DNA of 64,000 bases from Sphingomonas xanthus (lineage in GTDB: Bacteria; Pseudomonadota; Alphaproteobacteria; Sphingomonadales; Sphingomonadaceae), in the NCBI RefSeq assembly GCF_007998985.1, contig NZ_CP041659.1:806001-870000 (forward strand), written 5' to 3'. The notes below the pieces were generated by a model. That model saw only the letters and a list, made by a program, of their open reading frames with translations. It did not search any database and was not told the origin of the DNA. Each line of letters opens with the position of its first letter. Positions within the stretch are counted from its first letter, which is position 1. A program made the translations under genes and the position numbers. Below are positions 1-11,821 of this stretch, piece after piece.

Positions 1-2
1 AG

Positions 3-1208
3 GAACCTGGAGGCATTCGCGATCTGCTGACCGGCCTTACCGAGTTCGGGTGGAAGCCGATCGAGGAAGGCGGCAAGATCATCGCCCTGTCCGGGGCCGA
101 CGGAACTATCAGCCTTGAGCCCGCGGGCCAGCTGGAACTGTCGGGCGCGCCGCTCGCGAACCTTCATTTGAGCTGCCAGGAAAGCGGTCGCCACCTCGAG
201 CAGGTCAAGGCCGTCGGCGACCGGCTCGGGCTGGGCTTCCTTGGCCTTGGCATGTGGCCCGACAAGGCGCGCGCCGACCTGCCGATCATGCCCAAGGGGC
301 GCTATGACATCATGCTTCGACACATGCCGCGGGTCGGAACGCTGGGCCTCGACATGATGCTTCGAACCTGTACCATCCAGGTTAACTTGGACTATTCGTC
401 GGAATCCGATATGGTGAAGAAGTTTCGGGTCGGACTGGCCCTGCAGCCGGTCGCCACCGCGCTGTTCGCCAATTCGCCCTTCACAGACGGCAAGCCGAAC
501 GGGTTCAAGAGCTTTCGCAGCCATATCTGGGAGGATACCGACCCCGCCCGCACCGGCATGCTCCCCTTCGTCTTCGACAAGGGGTTCGGCTACGAACGCT
601 ATTGCGACTATGCGCTCGATGTCCCGATGTATTTCGTGTTCCGCGACGGACGCTACATCGACGCCGCCGGGCAGAGCTTCCGCGATTTCCTCGACGGCCG
701 GCTCCCCGCCCTCCCCGGGGAAAGGCCGACCCGCGCCGACTGGACCGATCATTTGTCGACCGCTTTCCCCGAGGTCCGCCTCAAGAGCTTTCTCGAAATG
801 CGCGGCGCCGATGGCGGCCGCTGGGGCCGGATCTGCGCGCTGCCCGCGCTTTGGGTCGGCCTTCTTTATTCGGATTCCTCGCTCGATGCGGCGTGGGACT
901 TGGTCAAACATTGGTCGATCGAGGAGCGCGAGTCGCTTCGCCACGCGGTACCAAGGCAGGCGCTCGACTCCCCGGTGCCCGGCGGCGGGACGGTTCGCGA
1001 CCTTGCGGCTGAGGTGCTTGCCATCTCCTCGGCGGGGCTAAGCGAACGCGCGCAGATCAACGCCGCCGGAGACAATGAAGGCGGCTTCCTCGACCCGCTG
1101 CGCGATGTGGTGAAAAGCGGCAAGACTTTCGCCGACCGGCTGCTCGATCGCTACCATGGCGAATGGAACGGCGACGTCGGCATGGTCTATCGCGAATATA
1201 GTTTCTGA
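3..1208 (+). CDS. gshA: Glutamate-cysteine ligase, plant/alphaproteobacterial type (5' end missing)
   Basis: This is the C-terminal 401 residues of the enzyme that joins glutamate to cysteine, the first step of glutathione synthesis in the cytoplasm. The frame is open from the first bases of the window, so the start lies to the left; an internal TTG at 168 has no claim to be the start because family sequence continues upstream of it. Family landmarks are [34 protein letters not shown] and the end VYREYSF, which match the class II (plant-like) ligases of alphaproteobacteria rather than the enterobacterial GshA. It ends about 150 bases before the TonB receptor and appears to be the last gene of its transcript. 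Confidence 0.93.
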   Translation, partial: EPGGIRDLLTGLTEFGWKPIEEGGKIIALSGADGTISLEPAGQLELSGAPLANLHLSCQESGRHLEQVKAVGDRLGLGFLGLGMWPDKARADLPIMPKGRYDIMLRHMPRVGTLGLDMMLRTCTIQVNLDYSSESDMVKKFRVGLALQPVATALFANSPFTDGKPNGFKSFRSHIWEDTDPARTGMLPFVFDKGFGYERYCDYALDVPMYFVFRDGRYIDAAGQSFRDFLDGRLPALPGERPTRADWTDHLSTAFPEVRLKSFLEMRGADGGRWGRICALPALWVGLLYSDSSLDAAWDLVKHWSIEERESLRHAVPRQALDSPVPGGGTVRDLAAEVLAISSAGLSERAQINAAGDNEGGFLDPLRDVVKSGKTFADRLLDRYHGEWNGDVGMVYREYSF

Positions 1209-1256
1209 GGCGTGCCGCAGCGGATGTGAAATATTCGCGCCCGGCCGCGCCTCGCA

Positions 1257-1284
1257 TTGACAGAAGGCGGGGCAGGCGTAGAGG
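1257..1284 (+). promoter_or_regulatory. Probable housekeeping promoter for the TonB-dependent receptor
   Basis: A perfect -35 TTGACA (1257-1262) is followed after 16 bases by TAGAGG (1279-1284). The same -10 hexamer is paired with TTGACA in front of tRNA-Leu in this window. The receptor start codon lies about 70 bases downstream. Confidence 0.45.
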
Positions 1285-1355
1285 CGCGAAAGCATCGGGC
1301 GGGGCATCTTTTATCGCAAGCGCCGGCCCACTGGCTTTTACTAGAAAGACCCGGG

Positions 1356-3623
1356 ATGCGCACCTTCACCTCGACTTCGATGTTCGCGCTGGCCATAGCC
1401 TGCGCCCTTCCCGCCCCTGCGATTGCGCAGGCAACCGGTGACACTGACCAGCCCGCCGAAGACGCGACCCAGCCGGTTATCCAGGGCGTCACCGACATCG
1501 TCGTCACCGCGACCCGCCGTAGTGAAAATCTGCAGGACATCCCCCTGTCGGTCGCGACGGTTTCGGACGAAACGCTGGCCGTGATCAATTCGGGCGGCGC
1601 CGACATTCGCGGCCTGTCGGGCCGGGTGCCAAGCCTGAACATCGAAAGCTCGTTCGGCCGGACCTTCCCGCGCTTTTACATCCGCGGACTCGGCAACACC
1701 GATTTCGACCTCAACGCGTCACAGCCCGTCAGCCTGGTCTATGACGATGTTGTCCTGGAAAATCCGATCCTGAAGGGCTTCCCGGCGTTCGACATCGACC
1801 GGGTCGAGGTGCTGCGCGGACCGCAAGGCACGCTGTTCGGCCGCAACACGCCGGCCGGCATCGTCAAGTTCGACACGGTAAAGCCGGGGCGCGGCCGCAA
1901 TTATGCGCGCGTCAGCTACGGCACCTATGGCACCGTCAACGCCGAAGGCGCGGTTGGCGGCGAACTCAGCGACACCGTCTCGGTCCGACTGTCGGGCGTG
2001 TGGCAGCACCGCAACGACTGGATCGACAATCTCGCGGCTTCCGGGGGCAATGATCTCGAGGGTTATGACGACATCGCTCTTCGGGCCCAAATCCAGTTTC
2101 GACCGAACGAGGACCTCACCGTACGGCTGACCGGGCAGATGCGGGACATGGACGGCAATGCCCGGATCTTCCGCGCCAACGCGTTGCAGCCCGGCAGCAA
2201 CAAGCTGGTTGGCCTCGACGGCGGCAAGTTCAAGCGCGACGAGGTCGCGACCAACGGCCTCAACTTCCAGAAGCTTAAGACCCAGAATATCGCCGGCGCG
2301 ATTGAATATGATCTCGGCCCCGCTACCCTCTATTCGGTGACGAGCTACTGGCACGGCGAGCTCAAGAGCCGAGGCGACATCGATGGCGGCACCGACGCCG
2401 GGCCGGGCTTCATCCCCTTCCAAGCCCAGAGCCAGGACAATATCCCGAGCCTCGACCAATTCACTCAGGAGCTGCGGATCGCTTCGAACAATTCGACCGG
2501 TCTGGGTTACCAGGCGGGGATTTTCTACTTCAATGAGAAGCTCGACATCGAAACCTTCGACTTCGGCTCGCCCACCGCGACCGACCCGTCAGCGATCGTC
2601 AACCAGCGCCAGGTCGCCAAGGCCCTCGGCATCTTCGGTTCGGTCAATTACAAGTTCGACAACGGGCTGACCGTCCAGGGCGGCGCTCGCTGGAACCATG
2701 ACAAGAAGCGGCTGGTCGCCGAACGGCTGTTCGATGCGCGCCCGATCTTCATCGGCGGCGGCCCGGTTGCTGAGACCAACACCAGGGTCAAGGACAATGT
2801 GCTAACCTGGGACCTGTCGGCAATTCAGGAGATCAATCAGGACATCAATGTCTATGCGCGCATCGCCAAGGGCTATCGGGCGCCGGCGATTCAGGGCCGT
2901 ATCCTGTTCGATCGCGACGTGACGACCGCTGACAGCGAAAACACCATGTCCTATGAAGCCGGCATCAAGACGGTCCTGCTCGACCGCAGGCTTCGCTTCA
3001 ACCTGACGGGCTACGCCTTCAAGACCAAGGACCTGCAGCTGTCGGCGGTGGGCGGGGCGGCGAATGCCAACCTGCTGCTGAATGCCGACGCGGTGAAGGG
3101 CCACGGCTTTGAAGCCGAACTGGAAGCCCGCCCGATGCGCGGCCTGACGCTGACCGGTGGCATCAGTTACAACGTCGCCAAGATCCGCGACCGTGACCTG
3201 ACGGTCGAGACTTGCGGCGCGCCATGCACCGTGCTCGACCCTATCGCGGTTCCGGCGGCACCGTTCCAGCCGGCGATCGTCTTCATCCACGGCAACCAGT
3301 TGCCGCAGGCGCCGAAGTGGACGCTGAACTGGACTGCTGGCTACGAACATCCGGTGGGCCCCGGCTCAGTCTATGTCTTCACCGACTGGTACCACCGCTC
3401 GAAGGTCCAGTTCTTCCTGTATGATTCGGTCGAATTCAGCGACGACAAGCTTCTCGAAGGCGGGCTTCGCGTTGGCTACAAGACCGACCGCTTCGATGTC
3501 GCCGGCTTCGTCCGCAACATCACCAATGACAAGAGCGCAGTGAGCGGCATCGACTTCAATAATCTGACGGCGATGGTCAACGAACCGCGGATCTTCGGCA
3601 TCGAAGCCGGCGTGAAATTCTAA
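1356..3623 (+). CDS. TonB-dependent outer-membrane receptor, substrate unknown
   Basis: A 755-residue outer-membrane gated channel powered by TonB. The chosen ATG gives a clean signal peptide (MRTFTSTSMFALAIACALPA, cut near AIAQA); an upstream in-frame TTG at 1257 overlaps the -35 box and is rejected. DIVVTATRR near residue 45 fits a TonB-box region, then comes the plug with FYIRGLGNTDFD and VEVLRGPQGTLFGRNTPAG, and then a beta-barrel ending in aromatic residue F (GIEAGVKF). Sphingomonads carry dozens of such receptors and the substrate cannot be read from sequence. It has its own promoter and a strong terminator, so it need not be co-transcribed with the ATP-grasp operon that follows. No Fur box was seen before it. 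Confidence 0.92.
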   Translation: MRTFTSTSMFALAIACALPAPAIAQATGDTDQPAEDATQPVIQGVTDIVVTATRRSENLQDIPLSVATVSDETLAVINSGGADIRGLSGRVPSLNIESSFGRTFPRFYIRGLGNTDFDLNASQPVSLVYDDVVLENPILKGFPAFDIDRVEVLRGPQGTLFGRNTPAGIVKFDTVKPGRGRNYARVSYGTYGTVNAEGAVGGELSDTVSVRLSGVWQHRNDWIDNLAASGGNDLEGYDDIALRAQIQFRPNEDLTVRLTGQMRDMDGNARIFRANALQPGSNKLVGLDGGKFKRDEVATNGLNFQKLKTQNIAGAIEYDLGPATLYSVTSYWHGELKSRGDIDGGTDAGPGFIPFQAQSQDNIPSLDQFTQELRIASNNSTGLGYQAGIFYFNEKLDIETFDFGSPTATDPSAIVNQRQVAKALGIFGSVNYKFDNGLTVQGGARWNHDKKRLVAERLFDARPIFIGGGPVAETNTRVKDNVLTWDLSAIQEINQDINVYARIAKGYRAPAIQGRILFDRDVTTADSENTMSYEAGIKTVLLDRRLRFNLTGYAFKTKDLQLSAVGGAANANLLLNADAVKGHGFEAELEARPMRGLTLTGGISYNVAKIRDRDLTVETCGAPCTVLDPIAVPAAPFQPAIVFIHGNQLPQAPKWTLNWTAGYEHPVGPGSVYVFTDWYHRSKVQFFLYDSVEFSDDKLLEGGLRVGYKTDRFDVAGFVRNITNDKSAVSGIDFNNLTAMVNEPRIFGIEAGVKF

Positions 3624-3647
3624 AGGGCCTGTCTCAGCCTAACAACG

Positions 3648-3682
3648 GGGCGGCGGCTGCGCGATGCGGCCGCCGCCCTTTT
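3648..3682 (+). terminator. Strong intrinsic terminator after the TonB receptor
   Basis: A ten-base perfect stem GGGCGGCGGC/GCCGCCGCCC (3648-3657 and 3669-3678) extends inward by three more pairs (one G-U) to a five-base loop, and is followed by TTTT. It lies 24 bases after the receptor stop codon. Confidence 0.85.
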
Positions 3683-3761
3683 GCTTGGGTCCCGATGCAG
3701 CGTTCTTGCGGGCCAGCAGCCAATCCTCCATCAAGCCCCGATGGGACAACAAGGGGCGCAT

Positions 3762-4760
3762 ATGTTCACGTCGGCCCAGCTGCCGAATTCGACCTTGCTG
3801 ATGATCGTCGGGTCCGACCAGCCGGACCAAGTCCGGCGGGTCGGCACGCGGATCCGGCTGGGCGGCTCGACCGACCTCAACAAGCTGCTTCCGCCCGACG
3901 TCCATCCACACCGGCTTCATGTCACCCCCCAGTCACTACGCCAGGCGCGGCGACCGGAGCTGGATGGCTATGATTTCCTGCTCAACATGGTCACCGAGCC
4001 CGAGGGCAATGACCGGGTCCTGGACAATATGCGCAAACTGCTGCGCGGCATTCGCGGCAAGGTCATCAATCGCCCGGACGCGGTCGCGCGCTCTACCCGC
4101 GACCGCGTGGCCCGCCTGTTGGCCGGGATCGACGGGTTGCTGGTCCCTAAAGCGATCCGCCTCAATGGCGCCAAGCCGGACGTGGCGGTTCGGGCAATCG
4201 GAAATGCCGGCCTGTCCCTGCCGATCATCCTGCGGCGCACCGGCACGCATGGAGGCGAGATCCTGGGCTGCCTCGATTCGCTCGATGCGATCCGCGATGC
4301 CCTGACCGCTGGCGACCATATCGCCACCGAATTTTGCGACTTCCAAAGCGCGGACGGCCTTTATCGCAAATATCGAATCTTCTTTATCGGCGACCAGCTG
4401 GTCTTCCGCCACCTGCTGATTTCGGACGGCTGGAACATCCATGCCAAGGACCGGCGCCGATTCATGCTTCCCCGGCCCGACCTGCTAGCGGAGGAGGAAG
4501 CGATGTTCAGCCGGGCCGACGGCGCTTTCCCGGACCCGGTTCACCGCGTCCTCGACGCGGTCCGCGAACGCATGCCACTCGACTATTTCGGAATGGATTT
4601 CGGGATTGATCCGGCGGGCCGGCTGGTCCTGTTCGAGGCCAATGCGACGATGAATTTCTTTCCGTTCCTGCCCGATCCCGAGTTTGCCTATGTCCGGCGT
4701 TGCCTTGAACCGGCGCAGCAGGCCTTTCGCGCGCTGGTCGGCATGGAAACGGGTCGATGA
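3762..4760 (+). CDS. ATP-grasp ligase-like protein (glutathione synthetase/RimK type)
   Basis: A 332-residue soluble protein. The C-terminal half resembles an ATP-grasp fold: PIILRRTGTHGGE in the middle, and FGMDFGIDPAG leading into LVLFEANATMNF, the metal- and ATP-binding segment typical of carboxylate-amine ligases. The ATG at 3762 was chosen because AAGGGG lies five bases before it; ATG 3741 and TTG 3681 are in frame but poorer. It is the first of four genes linked by four-base ATGA overlaps (ligase, GNAT, PhyH dioxygenase, peptidase), which argues for one pathway, perhaps amide-bond formation on a small peptide or amino acid derivative. Substrates are unknown and no precursor peptide was seen nearby. 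Confidence 0.75.
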   Translation: MFTSAQLPNSTLLMIVGSDQPDQVRRVGTRIRLGGSTDLNKLLPPDVHPHRLHVTPQSLRQARRPELDGYDFLLNMVTEPEGNDRVLDNMRKLLRGIRGKVINRPDAVARSTRDRVARLLAGIDGLLVPKAIRLNGAKPDVAVRAIGNAGLSLPIILRRTGTHGGEILGCLDSLDAIRDALTAGDHIATEFCDFQSADGLYRKYRIFFIGDQLVFRHLLISDGWNIHAKDRRRFMLPRPDLLAEEEAMFSRADGAFPDPVHRVLDAVRERMPLDYFGMDFGIDPAGRLVLFEANATMNFFPFLPDPEFAYVRRCLEPAQQAFRALVGMETGR

Positions 4761-5562
4761 TCGCTGCCGGACAGCGCGTCGAGGGCTTAGACCTAGGGCT
4801 GCTCGACCGAGTCGTCGAGACCGACCGTGTCTATTTCGAACTTGGCGCGCAGGTCGAATCCCTCGCCGGCGCATCGCTAGCCTGGATGCCCGGGCTTACC
4901 GACTGTCCCGCGTCCACCGTCATCCACCGGGTTGATCCCGATGCGATGATGCGCGGGGGCCGGCGCTGGATCGAGCAGGTCGAACAGCGGCTGGCGGATA
5001 TCGGCGTTGGCCTTGCCCGGATTTATTGCGACGCGCGCGGACCAGCCGACAATGTCCTTCGGGAAGCAGGCTATACCGACCGCGAGGAGCTGGCCTTCGT
5101 CCATCAATTCGGGCCGGACGAACCGCAACTGGCTCTGCGGCCGGTTACCGATGACGCGGACTGGGCGATGAAGCTTGCGCTTCACGACGCGCTGGGCGGA
5201 TCGCCGGACGGCCATTGCAACGAGGCGCGCGACTGGATCGCCCTTGAACGGCGCAAGGCCGGCACCGCGCTGCAGCCTTATCTCGCGCTGAGCGACGGCA
5301 AGGTGGTCGGGGCAATTTGCGGATTGTGGGGCGCGGACCTGCTGCGATTGAAGAACATCGTCATCCATCCCCGACATCGCCGCCGCGCGCTTGGCCATGC
5401 CATGCTCGCCTCGCTCGCCGGGATCGGGCGGCAGCGCGGCCTGACCGAACAAGGCGTGTTCGCGGTTGGCGGGAGTTCGGGTGAAAGCTTTTATCGGGCG
5501 CTGGGCATGCGCGAGGTCGGGCGACAAATTGAGTGGTCGAAGATGCTGAGCGGCGGCGCGCA

Positions 5563-5566
<4 letters not shown>
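4757..5566 (+). CDS. GNAT-family N-acetyltransferase
   Basis: A 269-residue protein whose C-terminal half carries the GNAT acetyl-CoA-binding region: NIVIHPRHRRRALGHAML, with the RRALGHA turn in place of the usual Q/R-x-x-G-x-G/A, followed by FAVGGSSGESFYRALGM. The N-terminal half has its own fold-like pattern (LTDCPASTVIHRV) and may be a second, degenerate acetyltransferase half. It starts at an ATGA overlap with the ATP-grasp gene and ends at another with the PhyH gene, so translation is likely coupled. The acceptor amine is unknown; the context suggests acylation of a product of the ligase. Confidence 0.8.
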
Positions 5567-7214
<1,648 letters not shown>

Positions 7215-9344
7215 TCACTCGCCCGGGCGATAGGTGCGGCGGATGTGGCCGCGCAACTCGTCGGGATAGAAATGGACTTTCCGCGGACGGCCAGTGGCAT
7301 AAAGCACGGCTTGGTCGTTGAAGTGCGGGGAAGCGGGGTGGCCGCTTTGTCCGCCGACGCTTAAGGCGTGGGCACGCACTCGCGGTCCGAATTCGACGAA
7401 GGCGACGAAACTGTTGCCGCTGGTCCCGTACCAGTTGGTGCTGCCTCCGCGCGGGGCCGAGCCGAACGAGGCGAGCGAGCCGAAATTGCCCGACGCGAAG
7501 CCGACCGGAATGCTTTGCGCCCTGTCGTCGAACGGGTGATCGATCGCACCGGAAATTCGCTGGAAACGGTTGATCTGCCCCCAGGGAGTTCGCCAGTCGC
7601 CGAAGTCGGTCCTGATGCTCGACATGGCGGCAGACAAGGCCTCCAGCTGTTCGCGGTCAGGCAGCCGCTCGATCCGCTCGATCGTTTCCATATGGGTCAG
7701 CCGCTGGCCAACGCGGACCTTGTCCCAAAGCGGACTGGCCCAGAACATCGCCAGCGACTGCGCAACGCTGTCGGTCGCCCAGCGATGGTCCCAGTCACGG
7801 AGCCGGGCGATGGGCTCCGCGAGCGCGTCCTTATCCGGGCCGGCAGGCGCGCGATCCCATGCCGTGACGAGGCCCGGGATCAGGCGCGCGAAGGCCGGCT
7901 GATGGCTGTCATAAGCGGCATCGCGAAGCCGCTCGAGAGTCCAACCACGACTGTCCTTGAGCAGCGCGGTCGCATGGACGCCACGGTAATTTTCACCGAA
8001 CACATCCATGTAACGCGGATAATCGGCCGGCTTGGGGCTGGCCTTCCCCGCCGCACTATAGGGCCAATTATTGGTATTCATCGCCCAGCCGGTTGCGGGA
8101 TCGATGACGTTCGGCAGGTCGGCAATTTCGTGCAGCGCGCGCCAGTCGGTGCGCGGATCGCTGCCGTCGACGGGCCTCGTGTAATCGAAGCGCGGATCGC
8201 GCACCGGCACGAATTGCGGGTGGAGATAGGCGATCCGCCCATCGGCATCGGCGTAGAGCGTATTGTTGCTGCTGTTGCCCTTGAAATCGGCAATCCGAAG
8301 GAACGTAGGCAAGTCGCGGGCCTTGGTCCGCAAATAGCTTTGCTGAAGCGCCTCAAGCGGCCGATGCATCATCGCGAAGGAGATCCACTTGCCGCCTTCT
8401 GATCGCACGATCGGCCCATGATGCGTCCGCCAACTGTCGAAGCGGCGCTCGGCCATGGTGCCATCCGCGGCGCGATAGCGAATCGTGACCGGCCTTACGC
8501 CTAACGCCCGCCACTGGTCACCGTCGCGATAGTGGCCCTTGCTCACCGTCTCGGCAAATTCATCGACATTGTCGACGCCGCTCGAGGTGTGCATCCAGCC
8601 GGCCCGGTCGTTGAAACCCTGATAGATGAAGAACTGCCCCCAGGTCGAAGCACCATAGGCATTCAGCCCCTCTTCGCTCGTGACCTGTTGTTCGGCGCGA
8701 AAATAGAAGCTGGTGTGAGGATTAATCAGCAGCAGCGCCTTGCCGTCCCTGGTCAGCGCTGGCGCAATGGCGATCCCGTTCGACCCGCGCGGCTCCGGGT
8801 CATGGGGCGCAGCCGCCTGCTTTGCCGTTTCAGAATAAAAGCGTTCGAGCGCCTTGAGGTCGATCCGTTCGATATCGCCACCGATGCTGCCCTCGGTGAA
8901 ACTCAGCGCCATCCACGGCTCGAACCGGGTCAGGACACGCGGCTTAACCTCCGGGTGCGTCGCCAGATAATGGTTGAGTCCGGCAGCCCAGCTGTCCATC
9001 AGCAGCCGCAACCAGGCGGGGCTTCGCCGATATTCGGCCACCAGCTCATTTTCGCTGACGTAAAGGCGAGCGCGCAGGTCCTGCCAGATCGCCTTCTCGC
9101 CTTCCGCCTCCGCCATCCGCCCAAGCGCGGTCAGGTAATTGGCCTCGATCCGGGGAAAGTCGTCTTCGGCCTGGGCATAGATCATGCCGAACACTGCGTC
9201 GGCGTCGGTCCGCCCTTGGATATGGGCTATGCCATGATCGTCGCGCACGATCGTCACCCGCTGCGCCTGCTCTCGCCATTGTCCCTCCTCCGCCGGGGAA
9301 GCCGCGATGAGGATCAGGGCGAGCGGAAGGATCAGCGGACGCAT
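7215..9344 (-). CDS. Penicillin acylase family amidase (Ntn hydrolase)
   Basis: A 709-residue precursor of an N-terminal-nucleophile amidase, probably periplasmic: it begins with a signal-peptide-like stretch (MRPLILPLALILIAASPAE). Self-cleavage is expected between G187 and S188 in PRGSNGIAIAP, exposing S188 as the nucleophile of the beta subunit. DPATGWAMNTNNWP and TNWYGTSGNSFV are further family-like segments. Members cleave amides such as penicillins, cephalosporins, aculeacin or acyl-homoserine lactones; the Y-T-S-F-rich sequence does not tell which. It faces the proline iminopeptidase with no space between the two stops. A role in quorum quenching, antibiotic or peptide use is possible but unproven. 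Confidence 0.88.
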   Translation of the reverse strand: MRPLILPLALILIAASPAEEGQWREQAQRVTIVRDDHGIAHIQGRTDADAVFGMIYAQAEDDFPRIEANYLTALGRMAEAEGEKAIWQDLRARLYVSENELVAEYRRSPAWLRLLMDSWAAGLNHYLATHPEVKPRVLTRFEPWMALSFTEGSIGGDIERIDLKALERFYSETAKQAAAPHDPEPRGSNGIAIAPALTRDGKALLLINPHTSFYFRAEQQVTSEEGLNAYGASTWGQFFIYQGFNDRAGWMHTSSGVDNVDEFAETVSKGHYRDGDQWRALGVRPVTIRYRAADGTMAERRFDSWRTHHGPIVRSEGGKWISFAMMHRPLEALQQSYLRTKARDLPTFLRIADFKGNSSNNTLYADADGRIAYLHPQFVPVRDPRFDYTRPVDGSDPRTDWRALHEIADLPNVIDPATGWAMNTNNWPYSAAGKASPKPADYPRYMDVFGENYRGVHATALLKDSRGWTLERLRDAAYDSHQPAFARLIPGLVTAWDRAPAGPDKDALAEPIARLRDWDHRWATDSVAQSLAMFWASPLWDKVRVGQRLTHMETIERIERLPDREQLEALSAAMSSIRTDFGDWRTPWGQINRFQRISGAIDHPFDDRAQSIPVGFASGNFGSLASFGSAPRGGSTNWYGTSGNSFVAFVEFGPRVRAHALSVGGQSGHPASPHFNDQAVLYATGRPRKVHFYPDELRGHIRRTYRPGE

Positions 9345-9381
9345 GACGGGAGGCTAGGCGACCGGCCTGCGCCTTGCCAAG

Positions 9382-11820
9382 TCAAAGCTTGGGCAGCTTC
9401 TGGCTAGCCCGGCCCCAGCCGGCGAGGTCCTTGGCCGCCGCCCGCTTTAGCAGTTTATCGGCGTCCCGGATCGAGAAGGCAGCGCCGCTGTCGAAGCGCT
9501 CCAGTTCCGCCCAGCCGATGGGTGCGGCGACCGGCGCACCGGACCGGGCACGGGCCGAATAGGGCATGACGGCCGTCGCCCCGCGCTGGTTGCGCAGCCA
9601 GTCGAGGAAGATGCGGCCTTTGCGCTGCGCCTTGCGGATGTTTGCCGTGAACAATTCGGGCTGGTCGCCAGCGACCGCTCGGGCGAACCGCTCGGCGAAG
9701 CTTTTGACCGACGGCCAGGTAGCGGATGGGGTGAGCGGCGCGATGACATGGACGCCCTTGCCGCCCGTCAGCATCGGAAAGGTTTCCAGGCCGAGATCGG
9801 CAAGCAGGTCGCGCAGGATTATCGCCGCCTTTTGCACATCAACGAAGTCGAGGCCTTCGTCGGGGTCGAGGTCGAACACCAGCCGGTCGGGCTTTTCAAG
9901 CGGCTTCACCCGGCTCCCCCAACCGTGGAATTCGATCGTCCCCATCTGCACGCATGCAAGGATCCCGCGGGCATCCTCGACATAGAGATAGTCGGCGGTC
10001 TTGCCGTCGCTTTCCTTGATCGCGACATGCTTCACATGCTCGCCCATCGACCCGCTATCATGCTTCTGGAAGAAGCAATGCTTGGCTCGGCCCTGCGGGC
10101 ATCGGACCAGGCTGACCGGCCGGCTTCCCATCTCCGCCAGCATCAGCGCCTCGATCGCGGCATAATAATCGGCAAGGTCGCCTTTGGTCAGTTTTTCGCC
10201 GGGAAAGATGACCCGGTCCTCGCTGCTGATGGCAATGCCGAAGCGTTCGCCTTCATCGCGGTGTACCGGCGTTTCGCGGACAACCTGGCGGACCGGCTTG
10301 TCCTCACGCAAGGCAATGAAGCTGGGATGGCGCAGCGTGCCTTCACGCGTGAATTCGGTAAAGGCGATTTCGGCGACAAGCCTGGGCTTGACCCAGTGCG
10401 ACTGGCGGCGTGCCGTACGGGGCACGTCGAGGGCCGGCTCCCTGACCTCGAGCTTCATGAGCTGGGTGCTCATGTCGCGAAGCTGGTCGGCGTTGAAGCC
10501 GGTTCCGACTTTTCCGGCATAGACGAGCTTTGATCCCTCGTTAAGGCCGAGGTGGAGCGAGCGAAAGCCCTTGCGCTTGTCGCTTTCCTGCCAACCGACG
10601 ATCACGAATTCCTGCCGCCTGGTGCATTTGACCTTGAGCCAGTTGCGGGTGCGCTTTCCGACATAGCTGGCATCGGCCTTCTTGGAGATGATGCCCTCGC
10701 CGCCTTCCTTGCAGATGGCGTCGAACAGCGCCTCGCCCTTGCCGGCGACATGGTCGCCATAGATGATCGGCGCCTTGACGCCCTTGAGGAGCGCGGCGAG
10801 CCGCTTCTTGCGCTCCAGGTTGGACAGTTTGCGAATGTCCTTGCCGCCCTCGATCGGCAAATCGAAGGCGTAGAATGCCAGTTCGGCATCGCCACCCTCG
10901 AAGCTGGCCTGCAGAAGCTGGAAGTCGGGCTTGCCGTTCTTTCCCATGGCCACTGCCTCGCCGTCGATTAGACATCCGGCGGGCAGTTCGCCCGCAGCGC
11001 GGACGATCGACCGGAACTTGTCGGTCCAGTCCTTGCCGTTGCGCGTATAGGCCGTCGCCGAGCCGCCGCCGGTCGCAAGCAGCAGGCGGTATCCGTCATA
11101 TTTATACTCGTGAATCCAGCCAGGTCCGCCGGGCACCTTGTCGGCAAGGGTCGCGAGCTGCGGCGGCTGGTAGGGCGGCGGCTTGGGCCCGGGCTTGCGC
11201 TTGCCGCGGCCCTTGCCGCCGGCCGAATGCCAGACGTCCTTGCCTGCCGCGATTTCCGCCATGGTTCGGCCCGATGCGACGCTGTTCAGCCCTTTTTCGA
11301 CCAGCTCCTCCCCCGGACCGGTGAAGTCGTCCGCGACCTTCTTCAGCATCCAGTTCTCGCCTTTTTCGCCGGGCCTCCCCTTCAGCCGGAACATCACCCA
11401 TTCCCCCTTCATCCGTTCACCTTCGAGGGTGAAGTGAAGATGGCCTTCCTCAATCGTCTTTGCCGGGTCCTTGCCGGGTTCGGGAATCCATCGCCCGCGG
11501 TCCCACAGCATCACCGTGCCGCCGCCATATTCCCCCTTGGGAATGACTCCTTCGAACTCACCATAGTCGAGCGGATGGTCTTCGGTCCGGACCGCCAGCC
11601 GCTTGTCGTCAGGGTCGATCGACGGCCCCTTGGGAACCGCCCAGCTTTTCAGCACGCCGTCGAGTTCGAGCCGGAAATCCCAGTGAAGTCGCGACGCCTC
11701 ATGCTTCTGGACGACGAAACGGTCACCCTTGCCGCTGAGCTTGCGGCCGCGCGGCTCCTTGGTCCGGCTGAAGTCCCGCTTCTCGTTATAAGTGTCGATA
11801 TCCAGGCGTGATCGCGCCAT
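9382..11820 (-). CDS. ligD: Non-homologous end-joining DNA ligase D
   Basis: An 812-residue multidomain repair enzyme that processes and seals double-strand breaks with Ku. Domain order is 3'-phosphoesterase (about 30-150, HWDFRLELDGVLKSWAVPKG), ATP-dependent ligase (about 220-510, nucleotidyl lysine K240 in EYKYDGYR, then the OB part) and the polymerase/primase domain (about 535-800, VRCPQGRAKHCFFQKH and FDLDPDEGLDF). This is the order usual in proteobacteria, unlike the mycobacterial Pol-PE-Lig order. Its ATG lies one base after the ku stop, so the pair is an operon. Confidence 0.97.
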   Translation of the reverse strand: MARSRLDIDTYNEKRDFSRTKEPRGRKLSGKGDRFVVQKHEASRLHWDFRLELDGVLKSWAVPKGPSIDPDDKRLAVRTEDHPLDYGEFEGVIPKGEYGGGTVMLWDRGRWIPEPGKDPAKTIEEGHLHFTLEGERMKGEWVMFRLKGRPGEKGENWMLKKVADDFTGPGEELVEKGLNSVASGRTMAEIAAGKDVWHSAGGKGRGKRKPGPKPPPYQPPQLATLADKVPGGPGWIHEYKYDGYRLLLATGGGSATAYTRNGKDWTDKFRSIVRAAGELPAGCLIDGEAVAMGKNGKPDFQLLQASFEGGDAELAFYAFDLPIEGGKDIRKLSNLERKKRLAALLKGVKAPIIYGDHVAGKGEALFDAICKEGGEGIISKKADASYVGKRTRNWLKVKCTRRQEFVIVGWQESDKRKGFRSLHLGLNEGSKLVYAGKVGTGFNADQLRDMSTQLMKLEVREPALDVPRTARRQSHWVKPRLVAEIAFTEFTREGTLRHPSFIALREDKPVRQVVRETPVHRDEGERFGIAISSEDRVIFPGEKLTKGDLADYYAAIEALMLAEMGSRPVSLVRCPQGRAKHCFFQKHDSGSMGEHVKHVAIKESDGKTADYLYVEDARGILACVQMGTIEFHGWGSRVKPLEKPDRLVFDLDPDEGLDFVDVQKAAIILRDLLADLGLETFPMLTGGKGVHVIAPLTPSATWPSVKSFAERFARAVAGDQPELFTANIRKAQRKGRIFLDWLRNQRGATAVMPYSARARSGAPVAAPIGWAELERFDSGAAFSIRDADKLLKRAAAKDLAGWGRASQKLPKL

Positions 11821-11821
11821 G

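Noticed and set aside
3695-3973. Possible precursor peptide before the ATP-grasp gene
   Set aside because: The frame overlaps the terminator and the ATP-grasp start and shows no leader-core pattern or repeated core.
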